Origin: Aquarana catesbeiana
Lineage: Eukaryota; Chordata; Amphibia; Anura; Ranidae
DNA length: 64,000 bases
NCBI RefSeq assembly: GCF_042186555.1
Contig: NC_133330.1
Coordinates: 172,023,266-172,087,265 of the forward strand
Direction of reading: 5' to 3'
Under the pieces are notes generated by a model that was given only the letters and a program-made list of their open reading frames with translations, did no database searches and was not told where the DNA came from. Positions 1 through 12,069 of the stretch are shown here, in pieces. Positions within the stretch are counted from its first letter, which is position 1. Each line of letters starts with the position of its first letter. A program made the position numbers and the translations under genes.

Positions 1-31
1 TCGTCCCCTCCTTCCACTCCAAGAAGCAGGG

Positions 32-103
32 ATCGGCGTATAACACGCACACATAATTTCCTCCTGATTTACAGGGGGGGAAAAGTGCGTGTTATACGCC
101 GAT
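32..103. repeat. Hairpin with 19-bp perfect arms
   Basis: Positions 32-50 are the exact reverse complement of 85-103, with a 34-base spacer containing a run of G. The arms include a CGTATAAC/GTTATACG core. No TSD is visible because the window begins just upstream. It could be the core of a small foldback element or a MITE cut by the window edge. No coding potential. Confidence 0.7.
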
Positions 104-189
104 TAAATACGGTATCTGTCAGCTGCCCACCTGCACAGCACTAATGAGAATCTGCTGGGCCTGCATCCCTTTAGATGTGTTCCTACAGG

Positions 190-529
190 GAGTATCTTGT
201 CAAAAATGAGGTGTTTTTTTTTTTCGCAGGGGATGCCTGAAATCTGACTTATCTTAAGCAGACTTCTGGGGAAATTGGTGAGCTAGTCACACAAACAGGA
301 AATTATGTTTCTGGGGGTGGTCAGTACACTGTGTACAGAACAACTCCTCCAGGTAGCCATATTGCATTGCATTTAAAGAAAATTATAGTGGCTGCAGATT
401 GAAAAGGAAAGGTGATTTTTAATAACATTCAATTACAATACGACCTGTGTCGCAATTGTATACGCTATATTATTTATTTATTTATTTATTTTTTTCCTTT
501 TTTCCCCAATGAAAGTGGAATTATCCTTT
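190..529. repeat. Dispersed repeat, copy A (partner near 38.3 kb)
   Basis: This stretch aligns by eye, in the same orientation, with 38283-38614. Shared blocks include GGGGATGCCT, a CAGATTGAAAAGGAAAG block and a CAATTACAA block. Both copies end in a TTAA-containing pyrimidine/purine tract (TTAA at 530-533 here), so this may be a TTAA-target element. The left boundary is uncertain. Confidence 0.5.
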
Positions 530-665
530 TTAAATTGCATATTACATGCACCTCCTGACCAGTCCATGTAGATAGGTAGCCACACACTGTGCATGTTCAC
601 AACTGCATCAAGGGCACAGATGCTTGTGTATGTATTTACACAATGATTATTGCTGTGTTTGATTA

Positions 666-1093
666 CAGGGGGTCCCCGGGTTACAAACAAGTTAGGGACT
701 ATAGGTTTGTTCTTAAGTTGAATCTGTTTGTAAGTCGGAACAGGTACATTTTTTAAGTGTAGCTCCAGCCAAAAAAACTATTTTTAAGCTTTTTGGATAG
801 CATAGGGAAGGGTTAACACCCCTGTAACATTTGTTTTGCTGTGTGTGCCCCTGTTCAGAAGATTTCACCTCACTTTCTGTCCCAATGACAATTGGATTTT
901 GAAAATTTTGGGTTGCTGTGGAAACAAGCCTTGGTGATAAAGCATCAGTGGAGGTACCTTTTTCCCAAAATAGCTCTTACAGGAGAGAATTTCCCTTCCT
1001 AGGGGTAGATTTCATCTTACTTCCTGTTGTCTGCCTCCGTTTGTAAGTAGGAGTCGTTTGTAAGTGGGATGTTTGTAACTAGGGGACCCCCTG
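666..1093. mobile_element. pogo/Tigger-like MITE, copy 1
   Basis: The 428-bp element is flanked by TA dinucleotides (664-665 and 1094-1095). Its 25-bp terminal inverted repeats begin CAGGGGGTCCCC and match except for two positions. Subterminal TTTGTAAGT repeats occur near both ends, a usual place for transposase-binding motifs. A nearly identical copy in the same orientation lies at 24011-24433. The TA target and CAGGGG terminus fit the pogo/Tigger branch of Tc1/mariner. No ORF, so non-autonomous. Confidence 0.8.
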
Positions 1094-1095
1094 TA

Positions 1096-1716
1096 CTGAT
1101 ATACCCTTCTACTTGCCAATGAGGTGACTACATAGAATAGATATTATATATATATATATTCACAGCTGGGCAATGCTTACCTCAATGGGGGGTTAGATCT
1201 GGATGCTGCTATCTGTTTCTATACCAGTGTGATCTTGAACCTGAGCTAGGGCCTTAAGTCAGCTCATAGTTTAATATCTATTTACTAAGTGCACCTCATC
1301 CTTTACATTTTACCAGAAAATTGGTACTGTAGAGTACCCTGAGATCTCCTGGGATACGTTACGTCAGTATTCCAGGTGGCTGCGGGCTAGTGGGTCGACA
1401 CTGATACAAATACTAAAAGCAAATTACTAAAAGGTAAACTTGTATAGGGACCTGCTGAATTCTGAATTTAGAAAATGTATGTAAAAATATTAATTTATGT
1501 ATGCACTTGCTGTCCCTGGGTTGTTGACTTTGAAACCCAGAAGAAGAGTGAGAGAGCGCCACATGGCCTGTATCTTTTGCAACCGTGGTATTTGTACATC
1601 TATGATGCATCCTGGCAATGTTCTCTTAGCTTGAAATCAATTGAGTGGTTGGAGAATGACAGTGAGCCTCTAGGAAAAGATACTATCAGCCACATTCCAT
1701 GGTATGTGGTGTGAAT
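1096..1716. other. No recognised feature
   Basis: AT-rich sequence with a short (TA)n at 1143-1160. The short ORFs here have no recognisable domain and I treat them as chance. Confidence 0.6.
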
Positions 1717-2130
1717 TAAAAGAGAAGTATGGTCAAAGCTCTTTTGGCCATACTTGTCTTGTGGGTCACAGGAGTGCACTTGTGTACTCCTATGAACCAG
1801 AATCATTCAACAACAGGCTAAAGCTCACTGTCAGCTGACATCGCTGAGCCACTCCAGTCTCTGGATATAGCCCGACAATGTCTGGGTTCATCCAGGTGTC
1901 TGAACGGTAGCTGGCTCAGCCTCTCAGCATGCTCGTACCCCCTCTCCTGCCCGACGCTCCTGTCACCACTCTGCTCACAGCAGACTGAGTGATCAGAGGT
2001 CATGTGATTGCTCAGTTTTCTGGCTTAGAGCCGGCAGGGAGTATCTTTGGGTTTTTTTCACACTTCTTTAAATACTTTGCAAAGTGCTCCTGTGTATAGA
2101 CCTATTTGATTCAACATACTTTTTAAAGCC
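1717..2130. mobile_element. Probable TTAA-type element, left end
   Basis: Begins with TTAA at 1717-1720. An imperfect hairpin follows (about 1724-1757, GTATGG...CCATAC), then a GC-richer core. That layout matches other TTAA-flanked elements in this window. I could not place the right end with certainty; a TTTAAAG near 2125 is a candidate. Non-coding. Confidence 0.35.
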
Positions 2131-4675
2131 CTGTGGTTTGGGGGGGCTTGGCTGGTATGATTTGTGTCTTATGCACCCAATTAATAATGCCTTTTTGTAC
2201 ACAAACTATTCTTATTATAGAAATCAACTTAACACCTAATTCCAGCCAAAATGTTTAGAGTCTTGAAGGGTTACATCAGTTACATTTATGCCCTGCGTGA
2301 CTTCACCATAGAGATTTTACCTATTCTCTTTTTATTCCTCTGATACCAGAAGGTGCACACACAACAAAAACTTGACACGCTCTTTCTCCCCTGTTGGAGA
2401 GATTTTCTATCACCTCTCTGATACCCTGTCATCTGGGCAAGAGGTAAATGAAAATGGAGACTAAGTCAGTAATAAAACCTGATAATTATAACCTCCCCCT
2501 GTTCTTATCCCAAACATTACAGGAGTACTAATGTCACATTCATTACTTTAAGTAATAATAAAAGGCATTCATCACTGACTCAAAACGGCCAATGGCCATG
2601 TGAGGACGCTTCCCCTCAGAGCTCCAGGACCTGCTCATTCATTTTATTTTGGAAACCATTCACACTTCTTCATTCTGCTCATCATGAACAAGCTTAGCAA
2701 GTAGAATTCTAAACGCATTGGCTGGACCTTAATTCAGATATCCGGACCTTTTTTTTTTTTACAGCCTGTCAGGCCGACAGCACTCTTTGCATTCTTCCAA
2801 GATGGCGCTTGACCGTGTGGGATCTGCAGCCTTGCTCATGACTTCTATTAAATTTGGGTCCCTTTATGTTAGGGAACTTAATGTTCTACAAAAAGGTTCC
2901 CAAATACTATCCCACATGTCTAAACAAAGAGTAGAGGTTCTTTAATTTTAAAAAAGTGTGCGTATCTTCGTCCATCCCTTGTTGAGATGAACGCGGGTGT
3001 CAGATCCCTGCTCTCCTCACTAACTCCTGACAAAGAACTGGCCAATCTTACACACCGCTGTCACTTACGTAACAATGCCACTCTCAGCTGCACCCGACAC
3101 AAAGATTTTCCAACTTGTGGGACCACAATCTAGGTGCCAGCAGCCTGTGAGCAATTGTCACTGGGCTAATTTAGCAATTAACCCTTTAACTACTGCCACT
3201 GACCTTTTGATACGGAAGGGTTAGACCTTCCATCAATTTTAGATTTACACTTATGATTTTAGAATAATCGTCTGTAACACACACACAGTCACCACATATA
3301 GGTATGCTCAGAGGCCTTATCTTATACAGTAGCACTCTTCAAAAGAGGTTTGTTTCTAGCTTGCATTAAGAGCTTAGGGACAAGCTTAACACTTTTCAAA
3401 AGAAGGTTTTAGTAATGAAAAGGTCAAAATTGATGCAAATAAAATATTTACAGAAAAAAGTGTTATAAAGACATAATACAGAAACGGTGTGAGAAGAATA
3501 ATACTTGTGCAATGTCCTTGGGTTGAACAGAGTTCGGTCAATGAGCCAGGTGTTAATCTGTTCTCAAACTTGGAAGATGTTCCTGACTTGATGATAAAGG
3601 AGAACTGACAACTGTCTGGGCATCTCCTATTTTCTCTTGGATCAAAGGGGTGGTGGCAGATGCCCCTGACCAATAAAAAGGATAAGGAGGGTCCATGGGC
3701 TGTCCGGGGTTTATGACAGTATAATAACCCTCCCTAACACACAGTTTTGTACCACTATTCATATCTCCCAATATGCACTGGTTGGATTCTTGAAACTAAT
3801 AGATTATTATTCAGCATTGAATTCCGTGTCCAGGGATAGTAAACACAGGGTATTTCAGATAAACGTGTCCCCCATCAGGCATCTGCAGCTATCTTGCCCT
3901 TTGTATGTTTTAGTGTGGTCATGTACAAACTTGATTCATTCAGTATGAAATTCCGCATTCAAATATATACTTTTTATTAATGGGTCATGTTCCTGTCTGA
4001 GTTTATGAATCGTGTGTGGGTTTCTTAAGTTTTGAATTCAGCAGAGGTCTCTAAAAGTTTACTTCTGCTCTGAATGCTTTTTAGGATCCTCATTAATTCT
4101 GGGTATCCTTTGATGGCATGCTATGGATTTGCTTATAGTTTTACGATAGGCCTGAACAGCAGGAATAGACATCCTGCTCACAGCCCTGCACAGGCCCAAA
4201 CGTTGGTTTCTGATTACTGCTGCAATGTGTAACTAGTCTGCCAAACTGTCATGGCTGATGTATGATTCCTGAACAAAATGGCCGCTAGCTACAGTATTTT
4301 GGGTGTCTAGTACATGATATCATTACACCTGTATCTGCAGCTGCTGTTTTTTGTTTTAGCATTTCTGGCCATTCATAACAGCTAGAGGGTGACAGGGGGT
4401 GATTGCAAAATGATATCTCCCATGGTTTCAAGCTACAATGAAAGAATGCAAACCCTGGGCACCCTTTTAGAGGTTCATGCTCCAGGAAGGGAGCTGGTAT
4501 AGCATATGGCCATGCCGTCTTCCCATCGGTTGCCTGATTAGTTTCAGACCTGCTATTGGAACAGTAATCAAGCAACTGATCAGTAAAGAAGCAGCTGAAG
4601 TCTGCACCATTCAGTGGTTAACAGGGACAAACATGTTAAACTAACGGGATGCAGAGATGTGTGTGTTATTTCTTT
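2131..4675. other. No recognised feature
   Basis: About 2.5 kb of AT-rich sequence with short homopolymers. I saw no TSD-bounded element, no recognisable protein motif in any frame and no RNA gene. It may be unique host DNA or old decayed repeats. Confidence 0.55.
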
Positions 4676-4683
4676 ATTTATCT

Positions 4684-4707
4684 TTTTTTTTTTTTTTTTT
4701 TTTTTTT
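4684..4707. repeat. Poly-T run
   Basis: A run of about 24 T following TTTATTTATC. Possibly the reverse-complement poly-A tail of a minus-strand retroelement, but nothing recognisable follows it. Confidence 0.8.
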
Positions 4708-4740
4708 AATGCATTAACGTTTAGACTGGGTTTGCAAGAC

Positions 4741-6278
4741 TTAAAGTATTTGTAAACCCTTACTGCCCTAAATTGTTCAATTTAGTTCAATTATTGCAAC
4801 ACAACGTGATCTACATGCCCCAAGATACAAAAATCTCTGTTCTCCTTTTTTTGGGGGTTGAAGTATTTCCCGTCATGTGATTGCAATTCCTGTGCTTTGC
4901 GAAATGAAAGGCGGCCAGTGGGCATGTGCAGAGCGTTATTTCTTGGAGAATGTTTCCTGTCAGAGCTCGCTCGTGAATGAGCATGCAGAATCATGCTCAT
5001 TCCTGAGAAAGCTGAGACATGATCATAGATGGGGTGGTGCTGGGTGGATGGGGTTGGACAGGGCAGGACTGGCTGGCAGTGACCGGCAACGCTACTAGGA
5101 AGTATCAGTGAGCAGCCACATTCGGCTGCACAGATCACACGTTGTTTGTCACATCGAGGCTGGTTGCCGAATGGCTTGGTTAGACAGTTTCTAATCAGCC
5201 ATTAAGCAATCCAAAAATGCATAATACAAATGTTTTGTTATTTATCAAATAAATGAAAAGAAAATTTGGATTTTTGGACTAGAATTCCACTTTAGATATG
5301 TTAGATTCCATTTGTAGTAAAACAGAAAAGGTTCGGCTTCATTAGTCTGAAACCTGTAGCTTGAAAACTAAAGAAATGTTAGCTTCCATCCAAGGCTATG
5401 AAAAAGGTATTTTCTTGTATGACAAATTCCTAAAGCTTTGAAATCTCCAAGAACAGGGCCTTCAGACTTGCAGCTCCAACGGTTTGGTGCATGCTAGCCA
5501 GATAAATCCAGAAGGTAGTGTCCCTGGAATGGATGTATTGAAAGCCCCACTAAAAACACCAATTCACCAAGAAATGCTAGCTAAATACCCCTTCTTCCCA
5601 ATACCTACATTTCTCAATCAACCAGTACCCTTAATCTACATGTCAGTGTTTGTTTATATGGGCAGCAAATAGTTGCTTTTTTAGTAGACATTTCTCATAC
5701 AGTAAGCCCAGATGTCAAACAGACCAGGTGCAGCATTAAATGCTTATGTTTGCAAGCCAGCTCTTGGTGCAAAGGAGGCCACTAATGCATTTCCAGGAGG
5801 TTCATCTTAGAGATTTTGTCAGCTTCAGTAATTTGTGAACTCAGTGACCTGAAATTGCATTGACTGTTTAGCAGATCAGGAATGCTCATGTTTGTGCTTT
5901 CCCACTTCTTTTTTTTTTTTTTTGCCAAATCATCTATTTTCCATAACCTGCTTTTTAAAAAATTAGGGTACCATTTATTCTGTAAGCATATCTAGATAAA
6001 AAAACAGATATTTACACACAAAAATCCACAAGTAAATAGACGAGGCTGATAAGCTAAGAATTGCCATAAATACTATAAATGTGCCTGCTCTAAAACATCT
6101 GATTGAAAGTCCATGGACTATGAACAGTGTCTAAGTGCTATGTTTTCTTATTGCTTATATTATGAATCTTTGTGTAATATTACATCTGATTTGGATACTT
6201 GCTGTACTTTGTTAAGCTAAAATCTAGAATTCCAAGAGAATACTAAGATTTCTTCCCACACCTACAAATCTTAAGTCT
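4741..6278. other. Unassigned stretch with a TTAA-type start and a hairpin
   Basis: Starts with TTAA (4741-4744) followed by AGTATTTGTAAACCC, resembling TTAA-type element ends elsewhere in the window, but no matching right terminus was found. A perfect 11-bp hairpin lies at 4975-4985/4992-5002 with a 6-base loop. The rest has no recognised gene or element. Confidence 0.4.
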
Positions 6279-6442
6279 TATTATTATTATTATTATATTT
6301 TTTTTTTTTTTTTATTTCTTTTATAACTATTACAAGGAATGTATACATCCCTTGGAATAGTGCTTGACAGGTCCTCTTTATGGAGAGATGTGGGGTCAAT
6401 AAGACTCCACATCTCTCCTTCAGGCTGGAAAGACCAAGATAT

Positions 6443-6473
<31 letters not shown>

Positions 6474-6630
6474 AGCCTTTCCAGCCATGTCCCCGGCATT
6501 GTTTACTTCCACTGGCCCGGATGTGATGTCATAACGTCGCGCATGGGCTTTCGAGGGTCATAGAGATGACTGGGGACCATCTGGTCACCACAAATCTCTA
6601 TGCTAAACTTCTGGCGGCGACCGTTTTGTG

Positions 6631-6662
<32 letters not shown>

Positions 6663-6868
6663 CTCTCCGGCTTGCCGATCGCACGGGTGAGCCGGTAGAA
6701 GCGAGCCCCTCCCGCCATCTGTAAGAAAGATTAAGCGGCTGAACTGCTGCTATGATTGTTCTTGGGGTGCAAAGAATTGCCAGCCAAAAAAGATATCTGA
6801 ATGATGCTTGCAGCTGCAGGCATTATTCAGATAGCCCCACTCGACATCTTTGGGCTGAAAGTGGTTAA
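6279..6868. mobile_element. TTAA-type (piggyBac-like) element, right part
   Basis: Ends at 6865-6868 in AAGTGG-TTAA, the same terminal hexamer and target as the elements at 27049-28103 and 45330-46286. Inside are several imperfect hairpins (for example GGAGAGATGTGG and its complement near 6378-6418, and around 6560-6604), an (ATT)n, a long poly-A run and a poly-T run. No intact left TTAA end. Non-coding: the lysine- and phenylalanine-rich ORFs are homopolymer translations. Confidence 0.55.
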
Positions 6869-7332
6869 TAAGCCAATTTGGTTTTTTTTTTTTTTGCCCA
6901 TTTTTACTTTTAAAGCAGAGCTAAACCAACCAATTTAGGTTTCCCAAAACATTTATATTCAAGGGATGCCATGGATCATAGCTGTCAGTGTGCCTAAGGT
7001 GGCTCCCAACTGAACAGTCAAGCCATCAAATGGCTGATCACATGTACAACACTGTGTCATGGCTGATCACATGGCAACTGCCGATCAAACAGAGGCTAAG
7101 ATGGCAACTTTCTTGGCTGTAAAGGATAGAAGGGTTTAACACCAAGAACTCCAATGGGTGGTTTCATCTTGTACCTTTATTTTAATAACCCTGTAGGCTC
7201 CTTTTTTTGTTTTTTTTTTTTTTTTTTTGTTTTTTCGTTTTTTTTTTTTTAATCAAAACCCTATACCCCCTAAAAGAAGGGGTGGGAAAAAATGTGACTT
7301 TAGTGTGCTATACAGAGAAAACTAAACGCATA
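6869..7332. other. Unassigned stretch with poly-T
   Basis: Contains degenerate T-rich tracts at 7201-7250. No recognised gene or element up to the Tc1 terminus. Confidence 0.6.
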
Positions 7333-7551
7333 TACAGTGCGTTCGGAAAGCATTTACAGCTCTTTACTTTTTTCATATTTTGTTATGTTACAGCCTTATT
7401 TCAAAATGGATTACATTCATTATTTTCCTTTAAAATTCCTCAAACAATACCCCATAATGACAATGTGAATGAAGTTTGTTTAAAATCTTTGCAAATTTAT
7501 TAAAAATAAACAGCAAAATAAATAACATGTACATAAGTACTAGCGGCCTTT

Positions 7552-9287
7552 GCTCAATACTTTGTTGAAGCACTAATTACAGCCTCAAGTCTTTTTGAGT
7601 ACGATGCTACAAGCTTGGCACACCTATTTTTAGGCAGTTTCTCCTGTTCTTCTTTGCAGGACCTCTCAAACTCCATCAAGTTGTAAGGGGAGCATCAGTG
7701 TATTTTTAGATCTTTCCAGAGATGTTCAATAGGGTTCAAGCCTGGGCCACTCCAGGCATTCCTAGTTTTCCCATAGCCACTTCTTTGTTATCTTGGCTGT
7801 GGGCTTAGGGTTGTTGTCCTGTTGGAATATGAACCTTCGCCCCAGTCAGCGGGCCAGAGCGCTCTGGAGCAGATTTTCATCAAGGATGTCTCTGTACATT
7901 GCTGCATTCATCTTTCCCTCGATTCTGACTAGTCTCCCAGTTCCTGTTGCTGAAAAATATCCCCACAACATGATGCTGCCACTGCCATGCTTCACTGTAG
8001 GGATGGTATTGGCCAGGTGATGAGTAATGCCTGGTTTCCTCCAGACATGGCGCTTGTCATTCAGGCCAAAAAGTTAAATTGGTTTTATCAGATCAGAGAA
8101 TTTTGTTTCTCGTGGTCAGAGTATTTCAGGTGCCTCTTGGCAAATTCCGGGTGGGCTGTCATGTGCCTTTTTACTGAGGAGTGACTTTTGTCTGGCCACT
8201 CTACCATATAGGGGCTTTGCTTCTTTGCTGTCCACATTGCCTTGTTTTATTGTGATCACAATTTTATGCCATTGTATGCTGGTGTTATGGAGATAAAAAC
8301 CCGAATTGCTTTTGATCTGCACCATCTGGAGCCCTTTTCTTTTTGCATATCCTTCACCATGAACCCGTTCATCTCACTCGTCCGGCCATCACTGGCCCAA
8401 GGGTCGATCTACCAGCGGTGATCATAATGGATGGATTCTGTCTTCCGAAGCCCGCTCCAGTTTCCCTGCTGACCATTCCAGGATACCTCGAGCTGTCTCT
8501 ATCCATGCCTGATTGTTCTGGTGTCGCTGACAACCAGATCCATTTGTTCCGGTAAGAGTACCAATTCATTTCCTTTTTATGATACCTGCTGTCAACACTA
8601 CTCTTGATGTCCCTGACTGCTCATATGAAGATGTCCTCAATCTAATGGACTTTTGGTCCTCCTAACCATTTCCTTTGGGGATATTTGTTGTCAATGTTAT
8701 AATTTTTGTCTTTGACTGCTTACATGTAGATGTCCACCATCTGATGGACTCCTTGCTATTATCACTATCATGTTGTATTAGTGATTCACCCATCACTTCT
8801 TAATTGATCCACTTGTGATTCATCACACAAAACAAGACTTGCTCGTTTGTAGTCCATATTTCATATATGTACATTCACACGTCTTTAATTTTTGTGTTCA
8901 CATAGCTGTTTCACAAAGCCTTATTAGCACTACATTTTTACCCACTCTACCATACAGTTCTGATTGGTGGAGTGCTGCAGCGATGGTTGTTCTTCTGGAA
9001 GGTTCTCCTCTCTCCACAGAGAAACGCTGGAGCTCTATCAGAGTGACCATCGGGTTCTCAGTCACTTTTCTGACTAAGGTCCTTCTCACCCAATCGCTCA
9101 GTTTGGCTGGGCGGCCCACTTTAGGAAGAGTCCTGGTGGTTTCAAACTTCTTCCATTTGAGGATGATGGAGGCCACTGTGCTCATTGGGACCTTCAATGC
9201 TGCAGACATTTTTCTGTACTCTTCCTCAGATCTGTGCCTCAATACAATTCTGCCTCGGAGGTCTACAAACAATTGCTTACACTTCAT
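7552..9287 (-). pseudogene. Tc1 transposase, broken
   Basis: Minus strand. 8898-9287 encodes a 129-residue open segment that starts with Met. It contains the paired-type helix-turn-helix region with TVASIILKWKKF and GRPAKLS, typical of Tc1 transposase N-termini. The C-terminal half lies at about 7552-8195, in shifted frames. There the signature NPIEHLW (third catalytic residue, E) and a QDNNPK-type second aspartate motif can be read, ending in STKY-stop. The two halves are separated by the 733-bp insertion. In the family this DD34E enzyme cuts and rejoins DNA at TA. Not functional here. Confidence 0.8.
8209..8941. mobile_element. Unidentified insertion with 13-bp target-site duplication
   Basis: CCACTCTACCATA occurs at 8196-8208 and again at 8942-8954, and the Tc1 sequence is continuous once one copy and the 733 bp between are ignored. 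That is direct evidence of insertion. A 13-bp TSD suggests LINE-type target-primed integration, but there is no poly-A or poly-T tail at either edge. Two diverged direct repeats of about 95 bp lie at roughly 8567-8665 and 8666-8756, sharing CATTTCCTTT and TGACTGCT. No ORF with recognisable domains. Family unknown. Confidence 0.7.
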
Positions 9288-9486
9288 GGCTTGGTTTGTG
9301 CTCTGAAATGCACTGTTAACTGTGGGACCTTTTTATATAGACAGGTTTGTGTCTTTCCAAATCATGTCCAATTAACTGAATTTACTACAGGTGGACTCCA
9401 AGTTGTAGAAACATCTCAAGGATGATCAGTGGCAACAGGATGCACCTGAGCTCAATGTTGAGTGTCATAGCAAAGGCTGTTTATAT

Positions 9487-9494
9487 AGATATAT

Positions 9495-9570
<76 letters not shown>
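9487..9570. repeat. (TA)n microsatellite inside Tc1-A
   Basis: About 42 TA units replacing the subterminal Tc1 sequence expected after GGCAAAGGCTGT. The isoleucine/tyrosine ORF over it is an artefact of the array. Confidence 0.95.
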
Positions 9571-9578
<8 letters not shown>

Positions 9579-9627
9579 TTTTTGGTAGAATTTTTAAGAA
9601 AATGAATTTAATACATTTATGAATAAG

Positions 9628-10683
9628 ATACAATATAGAAATAAGTACAGCGCTGCACCAAATAATATTAGAAACAAAAAATGTGTAGTATACAATTAGC
9701 AGCTGACACACCTCTAGACACAGGTAAACCAAAAAAATAACAAAATGTAGTGTAGCGCTATGTGTATATGTAAACAGTGAATACGTATTTCCTATTGCAG
9801 GAAAAAACAATAATAAAATATTAGGTGATACGAATTGACATTAGGAAATAACTAAAGTGAATAAATGATATGAATCAATGATATAAAGTTAAACAATAAA
9901 GCCAAAAAAACATATATGTGGCAAAACAAATATAGTCCATAAAAAATTATATTGGTGATGAACAGTGGAATGAAAAACCACCACCAAAAAAATTCATAAG
10001 AGTAAAGTGCTTAAATAATAAAAAGTCCCAAGTTTTCCTCATAAATAGAATAATTCACTAATTTAATAATTTTTAATAATCTTTTATTTTTTATTAAATT
10101 GGTGTTTTTAAACGTTATCATGCCATGTGAGTTTTTTTTCGCATGATATTTGAAACATCCATTGGGCCTGTTGGATCACCTTGGGGACGTTTAAAGCTGT
10201 GGTGGGACCCCCCCCCCCTTTTTTTGGAAGCTGAGGATAATTTGACGATTCATCTCGCCAGACCTGGTGGTCACTAAGCTTTCTTAGACTTGTAAGACGT
10301 ATGTCTTTTCAAGTCATCTAATTCTGGTAAGCCTCTTTCTGACGCTCTGGTGATGGTCCTGCCACTTATTTAGATCTTCCACCCATCTGTGATTTTTCAC
10401 TTATTTATCTGACAGAAGTGAATTATTCTATTTATGAGGAAAACTTGGGACTTTTTATTTAAGCACTTTACTCTTATGAATTTTTTTGGTGGTGGTTTTT
10501 CATTCCACTGTTCATCACCAATATAATTTTTTATGGACTATATTTGTTTTGCCACATATATGTTTTTTTGGATTTATTGTTTAACTTTATATCATTGATT
10601 CATATCATTTATTCACTTTAGTTATTTCCTAATGTCAATTCGTATCACCTAATATTTTATTATTGTTTTTTCCTGCAATAGGA
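9628..10683. mobile_element. Foldback element with ~270-bp arms
   Basis: Inserted in Tc1-A. AATACATTTATGAATAAG is present at 9610-9627 and 10684-10701. Inside, 9786-10059 is the reverse complement of 10417-10687 (running four bases into the duplication) with only about one substitution and one 3-base indel seen by eye. The 357-bp spacer is AT-rich with a poly-C run. A unique 158-bp segment lies left of the left arm. No coding capacity. Snapback copies with short cores are known for termini of Penelope-like elements, but I cannot assign it firmly. Confidence 0.8.
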
Positions 10684-10727
10684 AATACATTTATGAATAA
10701 GGCTGTAACATATCAAGATGCACTGTA

Positions 10728-11096
10728 AATAAAACGCCAGCAATTTGCAGATTCAAAAAATGTGACCATGTATGTAAATATCTTGTTCATGTATAAGTTA
10801 TGACTTCTTTTAGGTTAAATGCCTACCACATATACAGTACATCAGATGGTCCATTCTATATACTGGAATTATCTGCTGCCACATCCCCAGAAACTAGAGC
10901 TAATCTCTCTACCTAGGAAGATTGTGTAAGAAAATCCAAATCATCACCACCATGAGAATGTGCCTGTTTGTGATCCTTCTTGCATTTTAACAGAAGATTC
11001 AGACTGTGCTTTTTGTCTTTGATTAAATCACATGCCTCATTGCCGATGGTTACTTTCACCTTGGGAGACAGATTACCATTTGATCTACAAAATGGT
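10728..11096. other. No recognised feature
   Basis: 369 bp between the Tc1-A target TA and the DIRS-like left terminus. No element ends or motifs seen. Confidence 0.6.
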
Positions 11097-11612
11097 CATT
11101 CCTGACACAGCATGACAGCATATACGTATGGGTAGGCTCCGCCCCCTGCCCTATCACAGGACCGGTTATACTATAAGATTAGGTCTCCTCCCTACCTGCA
11201 GTATTCTCTTTTTTTTTTTTTCCTCACTGCTAACAGCCGGTTATGCTGCTGCTGAAAGAGCAGGATTTTTTATTTTTCCCTCACCTTGTCAGACACTTCT
11301 GACCCAGCCGCACAGGTTCAAGCCTCTCCTATGTCGAAGCTCCCCTCTGTAAAGGCTGACACGAATTCCTATATGGGGGAGACCTCCCCCCTAAAGGATC
11401 CAGGAAGATAGGGTGATGAGGACATCCGGTCTCTAGGGACTGCTCCTTTTATCATGTTGCCATGGATGGACATTCATTGGACTTTCTGTTTGGACATGAA
11501 GCGTGCAGGTGGTAAGGCACCACATGGTGCACAAATTCATAATATTCAGTTACTGCTGCAAGTATGTGATTAAGCTTGCATCTCTGAAGGGTTGTGGTTG
11601 TGTCTGCAAAAC

Positions 11613-11893
11613 TGCTAATGCTGATAGCAGGTGTACTGTGCTGGGCTGAAGCCTTCCTATTAACTAAACAAGCCTGGCCCTACAGTCTTGACTTATTTTC
11701 TGCAGGTATGCTGTTAATTTGCATTTCTGAAAAGCATATAGCACACATGCGAATCTTGCTGGCTGTCCATATTGCCACTCTGTTACTAATGTTTCACAGA
11801 TTGAAGTCTGTGTATGCAGTATTGCTAATGCTAGGACTGACAACAGGTGATGCTGAGCCCTTTCCTATTAATGCAGGGCCTGGGCCTGCAGAC
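11613..11893. repeat. Diverged ~210-bp direct duplication
   Basis: 11613-11690 (CTGCTAATGCTGA...CAGG) and 11822-11893 (TTGCTAATGCTAGG...CAG) align as direct copies with the same landmarks: GCTAATGCT, GCTGAGCC-like, CCTATTAA. Lies in the interior of the DIRS-like element. The open frame across it, 11594-11953, has no known domain and probably reflects the duplication. Confidence 0.5.
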
Positions 11894-12069
11894 TGGTTTT
11901 ACTGTGTATTGACACTTGGTTGTGGTATGATCCTTGATGGTACATGTGTCTAAGGTAGGTTTAACCTGCTAGTGCTAATTGTCAAATGACTGTTAATTTG
12001 CGCTGCTTACCTGTGATTACATTAACTCTACAGTATGAATGACTTATGTGTTTATTTATATGCATAATA

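Larger units (their letters stand above)
7335..10725 (-). mobile_element. Tc1-like transposon A, interrupted twice
   Basis: Flanking TA at 7333-7334 and 10726-10727. Both termini begin CAGTGC and contain TTACAGCC-type subterminal sequence; the right terminus has lost internal bases. The transposase reads on the minus strand. Two later insertions split the element: one at 8209-8941 with a 13-bp TSD, and a foldback at 9628-10683 with an 18-bp duplication. Outside the inserts the Tc1 sequence joins up without loss at both breakpoints. A (TA)n array has also expanded inside it at 9487-9570. Inactive. Confidence 0.85.

Noticed and set aside
8815..9306. 163-residue plus-strand ORF
   Set aside because: Antisense shadow of the Tc1 transposase N-terminus.
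9481..9810. 109-residue minus-strand ORF ending in a long Ile-Tyr repeat
   Set aside because: It is the translation of the (TA)n array plus foldback sequence. The same applies to ORFs over the arrays at 27710 and 45223.
11594..11953. 119-residue hydrophobic ORF that could be a membrane protein
   Set aside because: It spans a diverged duplication inside the DIRS-like element and shows no family motif.
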